A stretch of 64,000 bases of DNA from Pseudomonas hydrolytica (GCF_021495345.1 NZ_CP099397.1:806001-870000); one strand, 5' to 3'. Counted from the stretch's first letter, positions 39,582 through 48,028 are shown. Translations and numbers: made by a program. The notes: generated from the letters alone by a model not told the origin.

Positions 39582-39883
39582 TTGAGGAAGCGCCGTTCGT
39601 TGTCGGCGAGCTTGTCGAGCACGGCCTGGTTCATGTCGAGGCCCAGCTCGCTGCACAGCTGCAGGAGGTAGAGCACCACGTCGGCCACTTCCTGCCCGGC
39701 GTGGGCGAGCTGTTCGGGGGACAGCTGGCGGGACTGCTCCTCGCTCAGCCACTGGAAGATTTCCACCAGCTCGGCCATTTCCACGCTGGCGGCCATGGCC
39801 AGGTTCTTCGGGCTCTGGTAACGACGCCAGTCGTTGTGATCGCGAATGGCGTGCATGCGCGCGGTGAGTGCAGCGATGTTCAT
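39578..39883 (-). CDS. MazG-like nucleotide pyrophosphohydrolase
   Basis: The 101-residue protein begins MNIAALTARMHAIRDHNDW. The all-alpha MazG-like fold shows the metal-binding pair in MAELVEIFQWLSEEQ and EVADVVLYLLQL, where the glutamates and Asp bind magnesium. Members such as RS21-C6 and dCTPase-type enzymes hydrolyse noncanonical or pyrimidine dNTPs; substrate is not known here. It overlaps cmoM by four bases. The longer frame to 39976 has no ribosome site and runs into the intergenic REP. Confidence 0.9.
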   Translation of the reverse strand: MNIAALTARMHAIRDHNDWRRYQSPKNLAMAASVEMAELVEIFQWLSEEQSRQLSPEQLAHAGQEVADVVLYLLQLCSELGLDMNQAVLDKLADNERRFLK

Positions 39884-39960
39884 GGTGCGGCTCCTGTCGA
39901 GCCGCATAGCTTCGGCCCGAACGGGGGCGACCGCAAGTCGTTGCTGGGAGCGCATGGCCC

Positions 39961-39985
39961 GTAGCCCGGATTGCATCCGGGCTAC
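39961..39985. repeat. Solo REP element
   Basis: GTAGCCCGGATTGCATCCGG continues to GCTAC, a 25-base near-perfect palindrome of the same family as the RAYT-flanking repeats about 10 kb away. It lies next to the stop of the dehydratase gene (39987), between that gene and the MazG-like gene. Confidence 0.88.
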
Positions 39986-39986
39986 G

Positions 39987-40844
39987 TCAGGCAGGCAGCG
40001 GCTGCCAGCTCCCGGCCATATGCGGCGTATCGTTTTCGCCGATCAGGCGGAACTGCCCGCTTGCGGCCGGCTCGCTGGCCTGCAGGGCGACATGGGTCGG
40101 CAGCAGCACCGGTTTCTGGAAGCGCACCTCCACCTCGTACCCGGCCAGTGGCAGGTGCGCCTGCAGCGCGCCCAGGCTGCCGGCCTTGTTCCACAGGCCA
40201 TGGGCGATGGCGCGGGGGAAACCGAACAGCTTTGCCGTCACGGCATACAGGTGGATCGGGTTGTAGTCACCGGCCACGCGGGCGTAACGCCGGCCGGTAT
40301 CGGCAGGCACGGCCCAGTCGGCCAGTGGTGCCAGCGGCAGAGGCTCCTGTTCGGCTCGGGGTTGCGGCTGTCCCTCGAGACGCAGGGCGCGACAGAGGAT
40401 GCGGCTGTCGCCTTCCCAGAGCAGGCCGAGCTGGTCCTCCAGTCGGGTGATCAGGCTGAAGGTGGCGCCCTTGTCGTGCGGCTGCAGATCGCTCACCTGC
40501 ACGCTGACCTGGAACGGCCCCAGCCCGCCCAGCGGACGCAGCACGCGGATGCGGTTCTCCAGGTGCACCAGGCCCAGCAGCGGAAAGGGGAAGCGGCGGT
40601 CGGTGAGCAGCTGCATTTGCAATGGGAAGGCGAGGATGTGCGGATACACCGGCGGCAGATAGGCGCTCTCGGCAAGGCCGCAGACCTGGCGATAGCGCGC
40701 CAGGTGCTGCGGATCGATGTCCACGCGGCAGCGCAGGCCCAGGTCGGGCAGCTGACGGCCGGTGACCTTGCGCCGCAGCGCGGCGCGCAGGAACAGGCCG
40801 GGCAGGGCAGGTGGGGTGTCGAGATCGAGCCAGTCGATGGCCAT
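39987..40844 (-). CDS. MaoC-like hotdog dehydratase
   Basis: The 285-residue protein has a double hotdog fold. The C-terminal MaoC hydratase motif reads ARVAGDYNPIHLYAVTAKLFGF followed by AIAHGLW, with the catalytic Asp and His in DYNPIH. This is the (R)-specific enoyl hydratase group. The neighbours (AraC regulator, FabG-like reductase, thiolase) suggest a fatty-acyl or hydroxyacyl pathway; this is inference. The gene is divergent from the AraC gene across 189 bases. Confidence 0.88.
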   Translation of the reverse strand: MAIDWLDLDTPPALPGLFLRAALRRKVTGRQLPDLGLRCRVDIDPQHLARYRQVCGLAESAYLPPVYPHILAFPLQMQLLTDRRFPFPLLGLVHLENRIRVLRPLGGLGPFQVSVQVSDLQPHDKGATFSLITRLEDQLGLLWEGDSRILCRALRLEGQPQPRAEQEPLPLAPLADWAVPADTGRRYARVAGDYNPIHLYAVTAKLFGFPRAIAHGLWNKAGSLGALQAHLPLAGYEVEVRFQKPVLLPTHVALQASEPAASGQFRLIGENDTPHMAGSWQPLPA

Positions 40845-40993
40845 TGGCGAACTCCTTGGCGAAGGGATGGCAGCAGCTTAACCCTCAGACCCGTGCTGGC
40901 ATTGGCTGTTCTGCCCAGCGTGTGCGCAGGGCAGTCAATCGGTCTGCTGCGCGGTTTGCGCGCGGCGGCTCGCTGCCCCTAAGATGGCGCGGT

Positions 40994-41016
40994 TCACGAA
41001 TAATGCTCACGAATAA
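40994..41016 (+). promoter_or_regulatory. Direct repeat TCACGAATAA, 13-base period, before araC-type gene
   Basis: Two exact ten-base copies begin at 40994 and 41007, separated by TGC. They lie 17-40 bases before the regulator start codon, where an AraC-type protein or RNA polymerase would bind. Autoregulation is possible but unproven. Confidence 0.45.
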
Positions 41017-41033
41017 GAAGAACAGCAGGAATC

Positions 41034-42026
41034 ATGCGTGATCTGACCGACGATGTGGCGCTGATGCGCCCGGTAATCGATGCCCTGCGTGCCAGCGGAA
41101 CCGATCCTGACCGCGTGCTGGTGCGCGTTGGCCTGCCGCCCGGCGGGCTGCCGGCCGGCCGTTTCCCCCATGCGGCGCAGGCGGCGTTCTGGAAGGCCGC
41201 CAGCGAAGAATGTGGCGAGGAGCATGTAGGCCTGTACCTGGCCCAGCACCTGCCGGCTTTCCATGGCCTGCTGCTGGAATATCTGTTTCTCTCCAGCGAA
41301 ACCTTCGGCGCCGGCCTGCGCCATGCCCTGCGCTATGTGCGCCTGCTTTCCGACACCCTCAATGCGCGCCTGGACGTGAGTGGCGAAGTGGCCGTGCTGA
41401 CCCTGGGCATGGACGCGGAAACGCCGCGGCATTTTCCGGAAATGCTGGCCGGCGCGGTGATCCGTCTGTTCGCCGCGCTGACCGAGAACGATTTTCGCCC
41501 GCGCGAAGTGCGCTTCATGCATGCCGAAGGCGCGCCCGCCGAGCGCTACCAGGCCACCTATGGCTGTCCGGCCCGCCTGGGCGCCGAGGACTGCGCGCTG
41601 GTCTTCGATGCCGCTGTGCTGAACAAGGCCTCGCGCCACGCCGCCCCGGAACTGCTGCGCATGCATGAGTCGCTGGCGCGGCGGCAACTGGCGGAGGTGG
41701 AGCGGCTGGATCTGGTGCGTCAGGTGCGCGAGCTGATCGCCGAGCTGCTGGTCGACGGCGGCGCGACGCTGGAGCAGGTAGCCGGCCGCCTGAACATGCC
41801 GGCGCGGCGTCTGCGTGAGCGCCTGGCCATGGCCGGCGTGCGCTTCAACGACCTGATCACCGATTACCGCTGCCGCCTGGCCAAGGAGCTGCTGCTCAAG
41901 ACCGACGAGCGTATCGAAGTGATAGTCGAGCGCACCGGCTTTTCCGAGCCGAGCACCTTCTACCGCGCGTTCAAGCGCTGGGTCGGCGAAACGCCGGTGG
42001 AGTTTCGCAAGCGCGGCAAGGCGTGA
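41034..42026 (+). CDS. AraC family transcriptional regulator
   Basis: The 330-residue protein has an N-terminal Arabinose_bd-type domain (about 1-200) and a C-terminal double helix-turn-helix (ATLEQVAGRLNMPARRLRERL, then the second motif VIVERTGFSEPSTFYRAFKRWVGETPVEFR). It is the ArgR/OruR-like or OxyR-independent AraC branch by architecture. It lies between the hotdog dehydratase (divergent) and the FabG-like gene (convergent), and probably controls the lipid genes around it. Ligand unknown. Confidence 0.92.
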   Translation: MRDLTDDVALMRPVIDALRASGTDPDRVLVRVGLPPGGLPAGRFPHAAQAAFWKAASEECGEEHVGLYLAQHLPAFHGLLLEYLFLSSETFGAGLRHALRYVRLLSDTLNARLDVSGEVAVLTLGMDAETPRHFPEMLAGAVIRLFAALTENDFRPREVRFMHAEGAPAERYQATYGCPARLGAEDCALVFDAAVLNKASRHAAPELLRMHESLARRQLAEVERLDLVRQVRELIAELLVDGGATLEQVAGRLNMPARRLRERLAMAGVRFNDLITDYRCRLAKELLLKTDERIEVIVERTGFSEPSTFYRAFKRWVGETPVEFRKRGKA

Positions 42027-42033
42027 TCCCGGG

Positions 42034-42105
42034 CAGGGTGCGCCATGTGCACCCACGCCCCTGCCGGCTTCAGCTGATGACCGCGGTGCGCGCGGCGCAC
42101 CCTAC
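42034..42105. repeat. Two REP-like family 2 copies, inverted
   Basis: CAGGGTGCGCCATGTGCACC (from 42034) and GGTGCGCGCGGCGCACC followed by CTAC (42085-42105) are in opposite orientation, 31 bases apart. They fill the gap between the convergent AraC and FabG-like genes. Confidence 0.65.
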
Positions 42106-42120
42106 CTCATGCGCCCCTAG

Positions 42121-42153
42121 GGTGGGCCGGGCGGCGATCCGCTTCAGCCCACC
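42121..42153. repeat. GGTGGGC...GCCCACC hairpin repeat
   Basis: Seven-base arms with partly paired inner sequence (CGGGCGG against CGCTTCA). It resembles the GTGGGCTGAAGC repeats of pseudomonads. It lies 13 bases past the FabG-like stop and may also end that transcript. Confidence 0.6.
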
Positions 42154-42165
42154 ACCGTAACGTTA

Positions 42166-43521
42166 TCAAGCCCCCAACAAACTCTGCCCACACACGCGCA
42201 GCACCTGCGCGGTCACCGCGCCCGAGCCCGGTTGGGCGAACCAGGCCACGGCCTCGGCGACGTCCTGCGGCAGGCCGCCCTGGCTCATGGAGTTCATCCG
42301 TCGTCCGGCTTCGCGGATGCCCAGCGGAATGGCCGCGGTCATCTGCGTTTCGATGAACCCCGGTGCCACGGCATTGATGCTGATGCCCTTCTTGCCCAGC
42401 GCCGGCGCCCAGGCCTGGGCCAGGCCGATCACGCCGGCCTTGCTCACCGCGTAGTTGGTCTGGCCCATGTTGCCGGCGATGCCGCTGATCGAGGCGATCA
42501 GCACCACGCGGCCGTTGTCGTGCAGCTTGTCGGCGTCCAGCAGCGCCTGGGTCAGCACCTGCGGCGCCTTGAGGTTGACGTCGATCACCGAGTTCCAGAA
42601 GGCATCGCTCATCTTCGCCAGGGTCTTGTCGCGGGTGATGCCGGCGTTGTGTACGACGATATCCAGGCCCTCGGGCAGCGCCTCGACCAAGCGCTGCGGC
42701 GCGTCCTCGGCGCAGATGTCCAGGGTCACCGCCCGCCCACCCAGGCGCGCGGCCAACGCCTGCAGCGCATCGGCCGCCTGTGGCACGTCGAGCAGCACCA
42801 CCTCGGCGCCGTCACGGGCGAGCACCTCGGCGATGGAGGCGCCGATGCCGCGCGAGGCGCCGGTGACCAGGGCCTTCTTGCCGGCCAGCGGGCGCGTCCA
42901 GTCCCTGACCTGTTCGGCGCAGGCGCCAAGGCGCAGCACCTGGCCGGAGACATAGGCGCTCTTGGGCGAGAGGAAGAAGCGCAGCGCACCTTCCAGCTGC
43001 TGATCGCCACCCTTGCCGACATACAGCAGCTGCACGCTGCCGCCGCGACGAATTTCCTTGCCCAGCGAGCGGGTGAAGCCTTCCAGGGAACGCTGCACGC
43101 TGGCGGCGACGGGGTCCTTGAGCGACTCGGGGGCGCGGCCCAGCACCACCACGCGCGGGCTGTTGGCCAGGCCCTTGAAGGTGGGCTGGAAGAAGTCGCG
43201 CAGCTCGATCAGTTGCTCGAAGCGGGTCAGGTGGCTGGCGTCGAATACCAGCGCCTTGAGTTTCGGGCCGTGCTCGGCGGTCCAGCGCGGCAGCTCCAGC
43301 TGGCCGTCGCGTGCGGCGAACAGCTGATCGGTGAGCTTGTTGGCGAAGGGCAGCACGGCCTTGAGCAGGTCGCCTTCACCGCCCAGCAACAGGGCGCCAT
43401 CCACCGGTCGCACGCGTCCGGCCATCCAGCGCTCCAGGCGCACCGGTGCCGGCAGGCCGAGGGCACCGACCAGGCGGCGGCCAGTGGGGGAGTTGGCGAA
43501 GGCGAGGTAACGGTCGGACAT
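42166..43521 (-). CDS. High-molecular-weight 3-oxoacyl-ACP reductase, FabG4 type
   Basis: The 451-residue protein is about 200 residues longer than ordinary FabG. The C-terminal short-chain dehydrogenase domain starts near 210 with TGASRGIG, then NAG, SxSG and the YxxxK pair in NYAVSKAGVIGL. The N-terminal part is the flavodoxin-like domain of HMwFabG proteins. It should reduce 3-oxoacyl-CoA or -ACP with NAD(P)H. The start MSDRYLAFANS has AGGAG upstream. It is divergent from the thiolase gene and probably co-regulated with it and the MaoC gene. Confidence 0.92.
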   Translation of the reverse strand: MSDRYLAFANSPTGRRLVGALGLPAPVRLERWMAGRVRPVDGALLLGGEGDLLKAVLPFANKLTDQLFAARDGQLELPRWTAEHGPKLKALVFDASHLTRFEQLIELRDFFQPTFKGLANSPRVVVLGRAPESLKDPVAASVQRSLEGFTRSLGKEIRRGGSVQLLYVGKGGDQQLEGALRFFLSPKSAYVSGQVLRLGACAEQVRDWTRPLAGKKALVTGASRGIGASIAEVLARDGAEVVLLDVPQAADALQALAARLGGRAVTLDICAEDAPQRLVEALPEGLDIVVHNAGITRDKTLAKMSDAFWNSVIDVNLKAPQVLTQALLDADKLHDNGRVVLIASISGIAGNMGQTNYAVSKAGVIGLAQAWAPALGKKGISINAVAPGFIETQMTAAIPLGIREAGRRMNSMSQGGLPQDVAEAVAWFAQPGSGAVTAQVLRVCGQSLLGA

Positions 43522-43642
43522 GAAGGGCTCCTGCGGGCGAATCGAAAGTCGTGTCACTGTACGCGGCGACAGGCAAAGCGCAATTGACTCTGTTGCCCCA
43601 CGCGCCGGCAAGGCGGCCAATGTTCGCACCTGTCCGAGGTTT

Positions 43643-43660
43643 AGCCTGTGCGATCAGGCT
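43643..43660. promoter_or_regulatory. Inverted repeat AGCCTG-N6-CAGGCT in divergent fabG/thiolase region
   Basis: Perfect six-base arms around TGCGAT lie 88 bases upstream of the thiolase ATG and 122 from the FabG-like start. This is a plausible operator for a shared regulator; none is assigned. Confidence 0.4.
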
Positions 43661-43747
43661 ACAGTGTCAGTCTCATGTTTCTGGGAACCGGCTGACGAGC
43701 AATAGTTCGTCGTTCGATTCTGCTCATTCGACCAGCAAGGAGTTCTC

Positions 43748-45025
43748 ATGGCCCAGTTGCGCCGGGTCGCCATCGTAGGCGGCAACCGTATTCCGTTCGC
43801 CCGTTCCAACACCGTCTACGCCAGGGCGAGCAACCAGGAGATGCTCACCAGCGCCCTTGAGGGGCTGGTGGAGCGCTTCAACCTGCATGGCGAGCGCCTC
43901 GGTGAGGTGGTGGCCGGTGCGGTGCTCAAGCATTCGCGTGACTTCAACCTGACCCGCGAGTGCGTGCTGGGCTCGCGTCTGGCACCGGAAACCCCGGCCT
44001 ACGACCTGCAGCAGGCCTGCGGCACCGGCCTGGAAGCCGCGATTCTGGTGGCCAACAAGATCGCCCTCGGGCAGATCGACTGCGGCATAGCCGGCGGCGT
44101 CGACACCACCTCCGATGCGCCCATCGGCGTCAACGAGGGGCTGCGCCAGATCCTGCTGGAAGCCAACCGCGGCAAGAGCACCGGCGACAAGATCAAGAGC
44201 CTGCTGAAGATTCGTCCGCGCCACCTGGCGCCGCACATTCCGCGCAATGGCGAGCCGCGTACCGGGCTGTCGATGGGCGAGCATTGCGAGCTGATGGCGC
44301 AGCGCTGGGCCATCCCCCGCGACGAGCAGGATCAGCTGGCGCTGGCCAGCCATCAGAAGCTGGCGGCGGCCTATGCCGACGGCTGGCAGGACGATCTGAT
44401 GACGCCGTTTCTCGGCCTGACCCGCGACCAGAACCTGCGCCCGGACATCAGCGCGGAGAAGCTCGCCACCCTCAAGCCCTGCTTCGAGCGCGGCCCGCGC
44501 GGCACCCTGACTCCGGCCAACTCCACGCCGCTGACCGATGGCGCCTCGGTGGTGCTGCTGGCCAGCGAGGAGTGGGCCCAGGCCCGCGGCCTGCCGGTGC
44601 TGGCCTACCTGCGCGACGGCGAGGCGGCGGCGGTGGATTTCGTCCAGGGCAAGGAGGGCCTGCTGATGGCGCCGGTCTACGCCGTGCCGCGTCTGCTGGC
44701 GCGCAACGACCTGAGCCTGCAGGACTTCGACTACTACGAGATTCACGAAGCCTTTGCCGCCCAGGTGCTGTGCACCCTCAAGGCCTGGGAAGACGCCGAC
44801 TACTGCCGGGAACGCCTGGGCCTGGCCGCGCCGCTGGGCGCCATCGATCGCAGCAAGATGAACGTCAAGGGTAGCTCGCTGGCCGCCGGCCACCCCTTCG
44901 CCGCCACCGGAGGGCGCATCGTCGCCAACCTGGCCAAGCTGCTGGCGGTGGCCGGTCAGGGGCGCGGGCTCATCTCCATCTGCGCCGCGGGCGGTCAGGG
45001 TGTGACCGCAATCCTCGAGCGGTAA
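43748..45025 (+). CDS. Acetyl-CoA C-acetyltransferase (thiolase), FadI-like
   Basis: The 425-residue thiolase has Cys91 in QQACGTG, His in GSSLAAGHPFAATGGR and the second Cys in CAAGGQG, the full catalytic set. It makes or cleaves 3-oxoacyl-CoA. Together with the divergent FabG-like reductase and the MaoC hydratase a few kb away it could complete a beta-oxidation-reversal or hydroxyacyl route; this is inference. PA4785 beside PA4786 in P. aeruginosa has the same pairing. A strong terminator follows. Confidence 0.94.
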   Translation: MAQLRRVAIVGGNRIPFARSNTVYARASNQEMLTSALEGLVERFNLHGERLGEVVAGAVLKHSRDFNLTRECVLGSRLAPETPAYDLQQACGTGLEAAILVANKIALGQIDCGIAGGVDTTSDAPIGVNEGLRQILLEANRGKSTGDKIKSLLKIRPRHLAPHIPRNGEPRTGLSMGEHCELMAQRWAIPRDEQDQLALASHQKLAAAYADGWQDDLMTPFLGLTRDQNLRPDISAEKLATLKPCFERGPRGTLTPANSTPLTDGASVVLLASEEWAQARGLPVLAYLRDGEAAAVDFVQGKEGLLMAPVYAVPRLLARNDLSLQDFDYYEIHEAFAAQVLCTLKAWEDADYCRERLGLAAPLGAIDRSKMNVKGSSLAAGHPFAATGGRIVANLAKLLAVAGQGRGLISICAAGGQGVTAILER

Positions 45026-45084
45026 TCCAATACGGGTGATCGCAAGTCATCGCGGTCACACGATGTAAGCAACTCCGTGAATTG

Positions 45085-45120
45085 AGGCGGCCTGCGCGAT
45101 GCGCGGCCGCCTATTTTTTT
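45085..45120 (+). terminator. Rho-independent terminator after thiolase gene
   Basis: AGGCGGCC and GGCCGCCT arms with a 12-base loop precede a run of seven T (45114-45120). This is a classic strong terminator. Confidence 0.92.
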
Positions 45121-45248
45121 GCCCGGACTCTGCGCCCCGCCAAGCATGCGCACCCGCTGCGTGCCGCGCGCACCCTGCGGTGGCCTGCCGCGCGGCAAAT
45201 GACCACAGCGTTGTTTGCCGACGAACCGGCTAGTCTTTTCCCTGAGCG

Positions 45249-45262
45249 TTGATCCAGATCAA
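45249..45262. promoter_or_regulatory. ANR/FNR-type box, perfect, upstream of cioA
   Basis: TTGATCCAGATCAA matches the TTGAT-N4-ATCAA consensus exactly. It lies 157 bases before the cioA ATG. In P. aeruginosa ANR represses cioAB under low oxygen, so this site may overlap the promoter. A possible -10 (TAGATG) lies at 45275-45280. Confidence 0.8.
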
Positions 45263-45418
45263 TGCAATTTGGGGTAGATGTGCCCGTGCGCTGCCGCCCC
45301 CCACCTTCGTTGTGCCTCATTCGATAAGAACAATTCTGGCGTGCTGTGCTCCAAAGCCTTGGAGTTCATGGCCCGGCTAACCGTGCCGGGCCCGAGATAA
45401 CCTGTACGAGGACGTGCC

Positions 45419-46858
45419 ATGTTCGGCTTAGAGGCCCTAGATCTCGCCCGGATCCAGTTTGCCTTCACCATTTCCTTCCACATCGTCTTTCCCGCCATCA
45501 CCATCGGTCTGGCCAGCTATCTGGCGGTGCTCGAAGGGCTGTGGTTGAAGACCGGCAATACGGTGTACCGCGATCTCTACCATTTCTGGGTGAAGATCTT
45601 CGCCGTGAACTTCGGCATGGGCGTGGTCTCCGGCCTGGTCATGGCCTATCAGTTCGGCACCAACTGGAGCGCCTTCTCCGACTTTGCCGGCGCCGTCACC
45701 GGGCCGCTGCTGACTTACGAGGTGCTCACCGCGTTCTTCCTCGAGGCGGGCTTCCTCGGCGTCATGCTGTTTGGCTGGAACCGCGTCGGGCCGGGCCTGC
45801 ACTTCTTCTCCACGGTGATGGTGGCAGTCGGCACGCTGATCTCCACCTTCTGGATTCTCGCCTCCAACAGCTGGATGCACACCCCGCAGGGCTTCGAGAT
45901 CGTCGACGGTCGGGTGATCCCGGTGGACTGGTTCGCGGTGATCTTCAATCCGTCGTTCCCCTATCGCCTGGCGCACATGGCCACGGCAGCCTTCCTCGCC
46001 ACCGCCTTCTTCGTCGGCGCCTCGGCGGCCTGGCACCTGCTGCGTGGCCGCGACAACCCGGCGATCCGCAAGATGCTGTCGATGGCCGTGTGGATGGCGC
46101 TGCTGGTGGCGCCGGTGCAGGCCTTCATCGGTGACCTGCACGGCCTCAATACCCTGAAGTATCAGCCGGCGAAGATCGCTGCCATCGAAGGGCATTGGGA
46201 AAACGTCGGTGACGAGCCGACGCCGCTGATCCTGTTCGGCTGGCCGGACATGCAGCGCGAGGAAACCCGCTTCAAGGTGGAGATTCCCGCCCTCGGCAGC
46301 CTGATCCTGACCCACAGCCTGGACAAGCAGGTGCCGGCGCTGAAGGACTTCCCGCCCGAGGACCGGGCCAATTCCACCATCGTGTTCTGGACCTTCCGCG
46401 TCATGGTCGCCATGGGCCTGATGATGATCCTCACCGGCCTCTGGGGCACCTGGCTGCGCCGTGGCGACCGGCTGTTCCAGTCGCGGCCGTTCCTGCACCT
46501 GGCGGTGTGGATGGGGCCGAGCGGCGTGATTGCCATTCTCGCCGGCTGGTACACCACCGAGATCGGCCGTCAGCCCTGGGTCGTTCATGGCCTGATGCGC
46601 ACCGCCGACGCTTCGTCCGGGCATAGCGCGACCCAGCTGGGCGTCACCCTGGCGCTGTTCGTGGTGGTTTATTTCGCCCTGTTCGGTGCTGGCATCAGCT
46701 ACGTGATGCGCCTGGTGCGCAAGGGCCCGCAGCTCGAGGAAGGCGACGAGATGTCCCAGGGCGGGCCGGGCAAGTCGCGAACCCCGGCGCGGCCGCTGTC
46801 GGCGGCGGACGAGGGGATGGAAGAGGGCGAAACCGACAGCTTGCCGGAGAGGAACTGA
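45419..46858 (+). CDS. cioA: Cyanide-insensitive quinol oxidase subunit I
   Basis: The 479-residue protein is a cytochrome bd subunit I with about nine helices. His21 in ISFHIVF, the Glu pair in YEVLTAFFLEAGF and GRQPWVVHGLMRT (quinol and heme neighbourhood) are conserved. The Q-loop is short, as in CIO-type enzymes. It oxidises ubiquinol and reduces oxygen to water at the inner membrane, working when cyanide or stress blocks other oxidases. cioB starts two bases after its stop. An ANR box lies upstream. Confidence 0.96.
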   Translation: MFGLEALDLARIQFAFTISFHIVFPAITIGLASYLAVLEGLWLKTGNTVYRDLYHFWVKIFAVNFGMGVVSGLVMAYQFGTNWSAFSDFAGAVTGPLLTYEVLTAFFLEAGFLGVMLFGWNRVGPGLHFFSTVMVAVGTLISTFWILASNSWMHTPQGFEIVDGRVIPVDWFAVIFNPSFPYRLAHMATAAFLATAFFVGASAAWHLLRGRDNPAIRKMLSMAVWMALLVAPVQAFIGDLHGLNTLKYQPAKIAAIEGHWENVGDEPTPLILFGWPDMQREETRFKVEIPALGSLILTHSLDKQVPALKDFPPEDRANSTIVFWTFRVMVAMGLMMILTGLWGTWLRRGDRLFQSRPFLHLAVWMGPSGVIAILAGWYTTEIGRQPWVVHGLMRTADASSGHSATQLGVTLALFVVVYFALFGAGISYVMRLVRKGPQLEEGDEMSQGGPGKSRTPARPLSAADEGMEEGETDSLPERN

Positions 46859-46860
46859 GC

Positions 46861-47868
46861 ATGGGTATCGATCTTTCGCTGATCTGGGCGGTGATCATCG
46901 CCTTCGGCGTGATGATGTACGTGGTGATGGATGGCTTCGATCTGGGTATCGGCATCCTCTTTCCCTTCGTGCGTGACGAGGGCGAGCGCGACGTGATGAT
47001 GAACACCGTGGCGCCGGTCTGGGACGGCAACGAAACCTGGCTGGTGCTCGGCGGCGCCGGGCTGTTCGGCGCCTTCCCGCTGGCCTATTCGGTGGTGCTG
47101 AGCGCCCTCTACCTGCCACTGATCCTGATGCTGCTGGGGCTGATCTTCCGCGGCGTGGCCTTCGAGTTTCGCTTCAAGGCCAAGGCCGACAGGCGCCACC
47201 TGTGGGACAAGGCCTTCATAGGCGGCTCGCTCACCGCCACCTTCTTTCAGGGGGTGGCGCTGGGTGCCTATATCAATGGTTTCGAAGTGGTGAATCGCAC
47301 CTATGCCGGCGGCCCGTTCGACTGGCTGACACCCTTCTCGGTGTTCTGCGGTCTGGCGCTGATCGCCGCCTATGCGCTGCTCGGCTGCACCTGGCTGATC
47401 ATGAAGACCGAGGGCCGCCTGCAGCAGCAGATGCACGACATGGCGCGGCCGCTGGTGCTGGTAGTGCTCGGCGTGACCGGTATCGTCAGCCTGTGGACGC
47501 CCTTCGCTCACTCGGCCATTGCCGAGCGCTGGTTCAGCCTGCCCAACCTGTTCTGGTTCATGCCGGTACCGGTGCTGGTGCTGCTGTGCACCTGGAAGCT
47601 GCTCAAGGCGGTGGCCGACAACGCCAACTATTCGCCCTTCCTGCTGACCCTGGTGCTGATCTTCCTCGGCTACAGCGGCCTCGGCATCAGCCTGTGGCCG
47701 AACGTGATCCCGCCGTCGATCAGCATCTGGGAAGCCGCCGCGCCGCCGCAGAGCCAGGGCTTCATGCTGGTGGGCGCGCTGCTGATCATCCCCTTCATCC
47801 TGATGTACACCGCCTGGAGCTACTACGTGTTCCGCGGCAAGGTGACCCAGGACGATGGCTATCACTGA
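46861..47868 (+). CDS. cioB: Cyanide-insensitive quinol oxidase subunit II
   Basis: The 335-residue membrane protein has about eight helices and starts MGIDLSLIWAVIIAFGVMMYVVMDGFDLGIG, with the GFDLG motif and DGNETWL typical of subunit II. It forms a heterodimer with CioA. The gene follows cioA by two bases and precedes a 49-residue DUF2474 gene by ten, so all three are one operon. No anomaly is seen. Confidence 0.96.
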   Translation: MGIDLSLIWAVIIAFGVMMYVVMDGFDLGIGILFPFVRDEGERDVMMNTVAPVWDGNETWLVLGGAGLFGAFPLAYSVVLSALYLPLILMLLGLIFRGVAFEFRFKAKADRRHLWDKAFIGGSLTATFFQGVALGAYINGFEVVNRTYAGGPFDWLTPFSVFCGLALIAAYALLGCTWLIMKTEGRLQQQMHDMARPLVLVVLGVTGIVSLWTPFAHSAIAERWFSLPNLFWFMPVPVLVLLCTWKLLKAVADNANYSPFLLTLVLIFLGYSGLGISLWPNVIPPSISIWEAAAPPQSQGFMLVGALLIIPFILMYTAWSYYVFRGKVTQDDGYH

Positions 47869-47878
47869 GGTGCGACTG

Positions 47879-48028
47879 ATGACCAAGGTCGAGCAAGAGA
47901 AGAAACCCCTGTGGCAGCGCCTGGGCTGGCTGGCACTGATCTGGGCGGCCAGCGTGCTGACCCTGGGCGCGGTGGCCTGGCTGCTGCGCCAGTTCATGAG
48001 TGCGGCGGGGCTGGGCACGCCGGGCTGA
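47879..48028 (+). CDS. DUF2474 small subunit of the cio operon
   Basis: This 49-residue protein begins MTKVEQEKKPLWQRLGWLA and has one membrane helix (LALIWAASVLTLGAVAWLL, about 18-36). The ribosome site GAGG overlaps the cioB stop. Small one-helix proteins such as CydX/CydZ/DUF2474 are part of bd-type oxidases and stabilise heme or assembly (family knowledge). The gene is easily missed because of its size. A hairpin terminator follows the stop directly. Confidence 0.88.
   Translation: MTKVEQEKKPLWQRLGWLALIWAASVLTLGAVAWLLRQFMSAAGLGTPG

Larger units (their letters stand above)
45026..45418. other. Gene-free stretch before cioA
   Basis: The 393 bases hold the thiolase terminator (45085-45120), a degenerate REP-like family 2 copy (near 45146-45180), the ANR site (45249-45262) and the cioA leader. 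An open frame on minus (45111-45320) has no ribosome site and no family resemblance. Confidence 0.7.
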
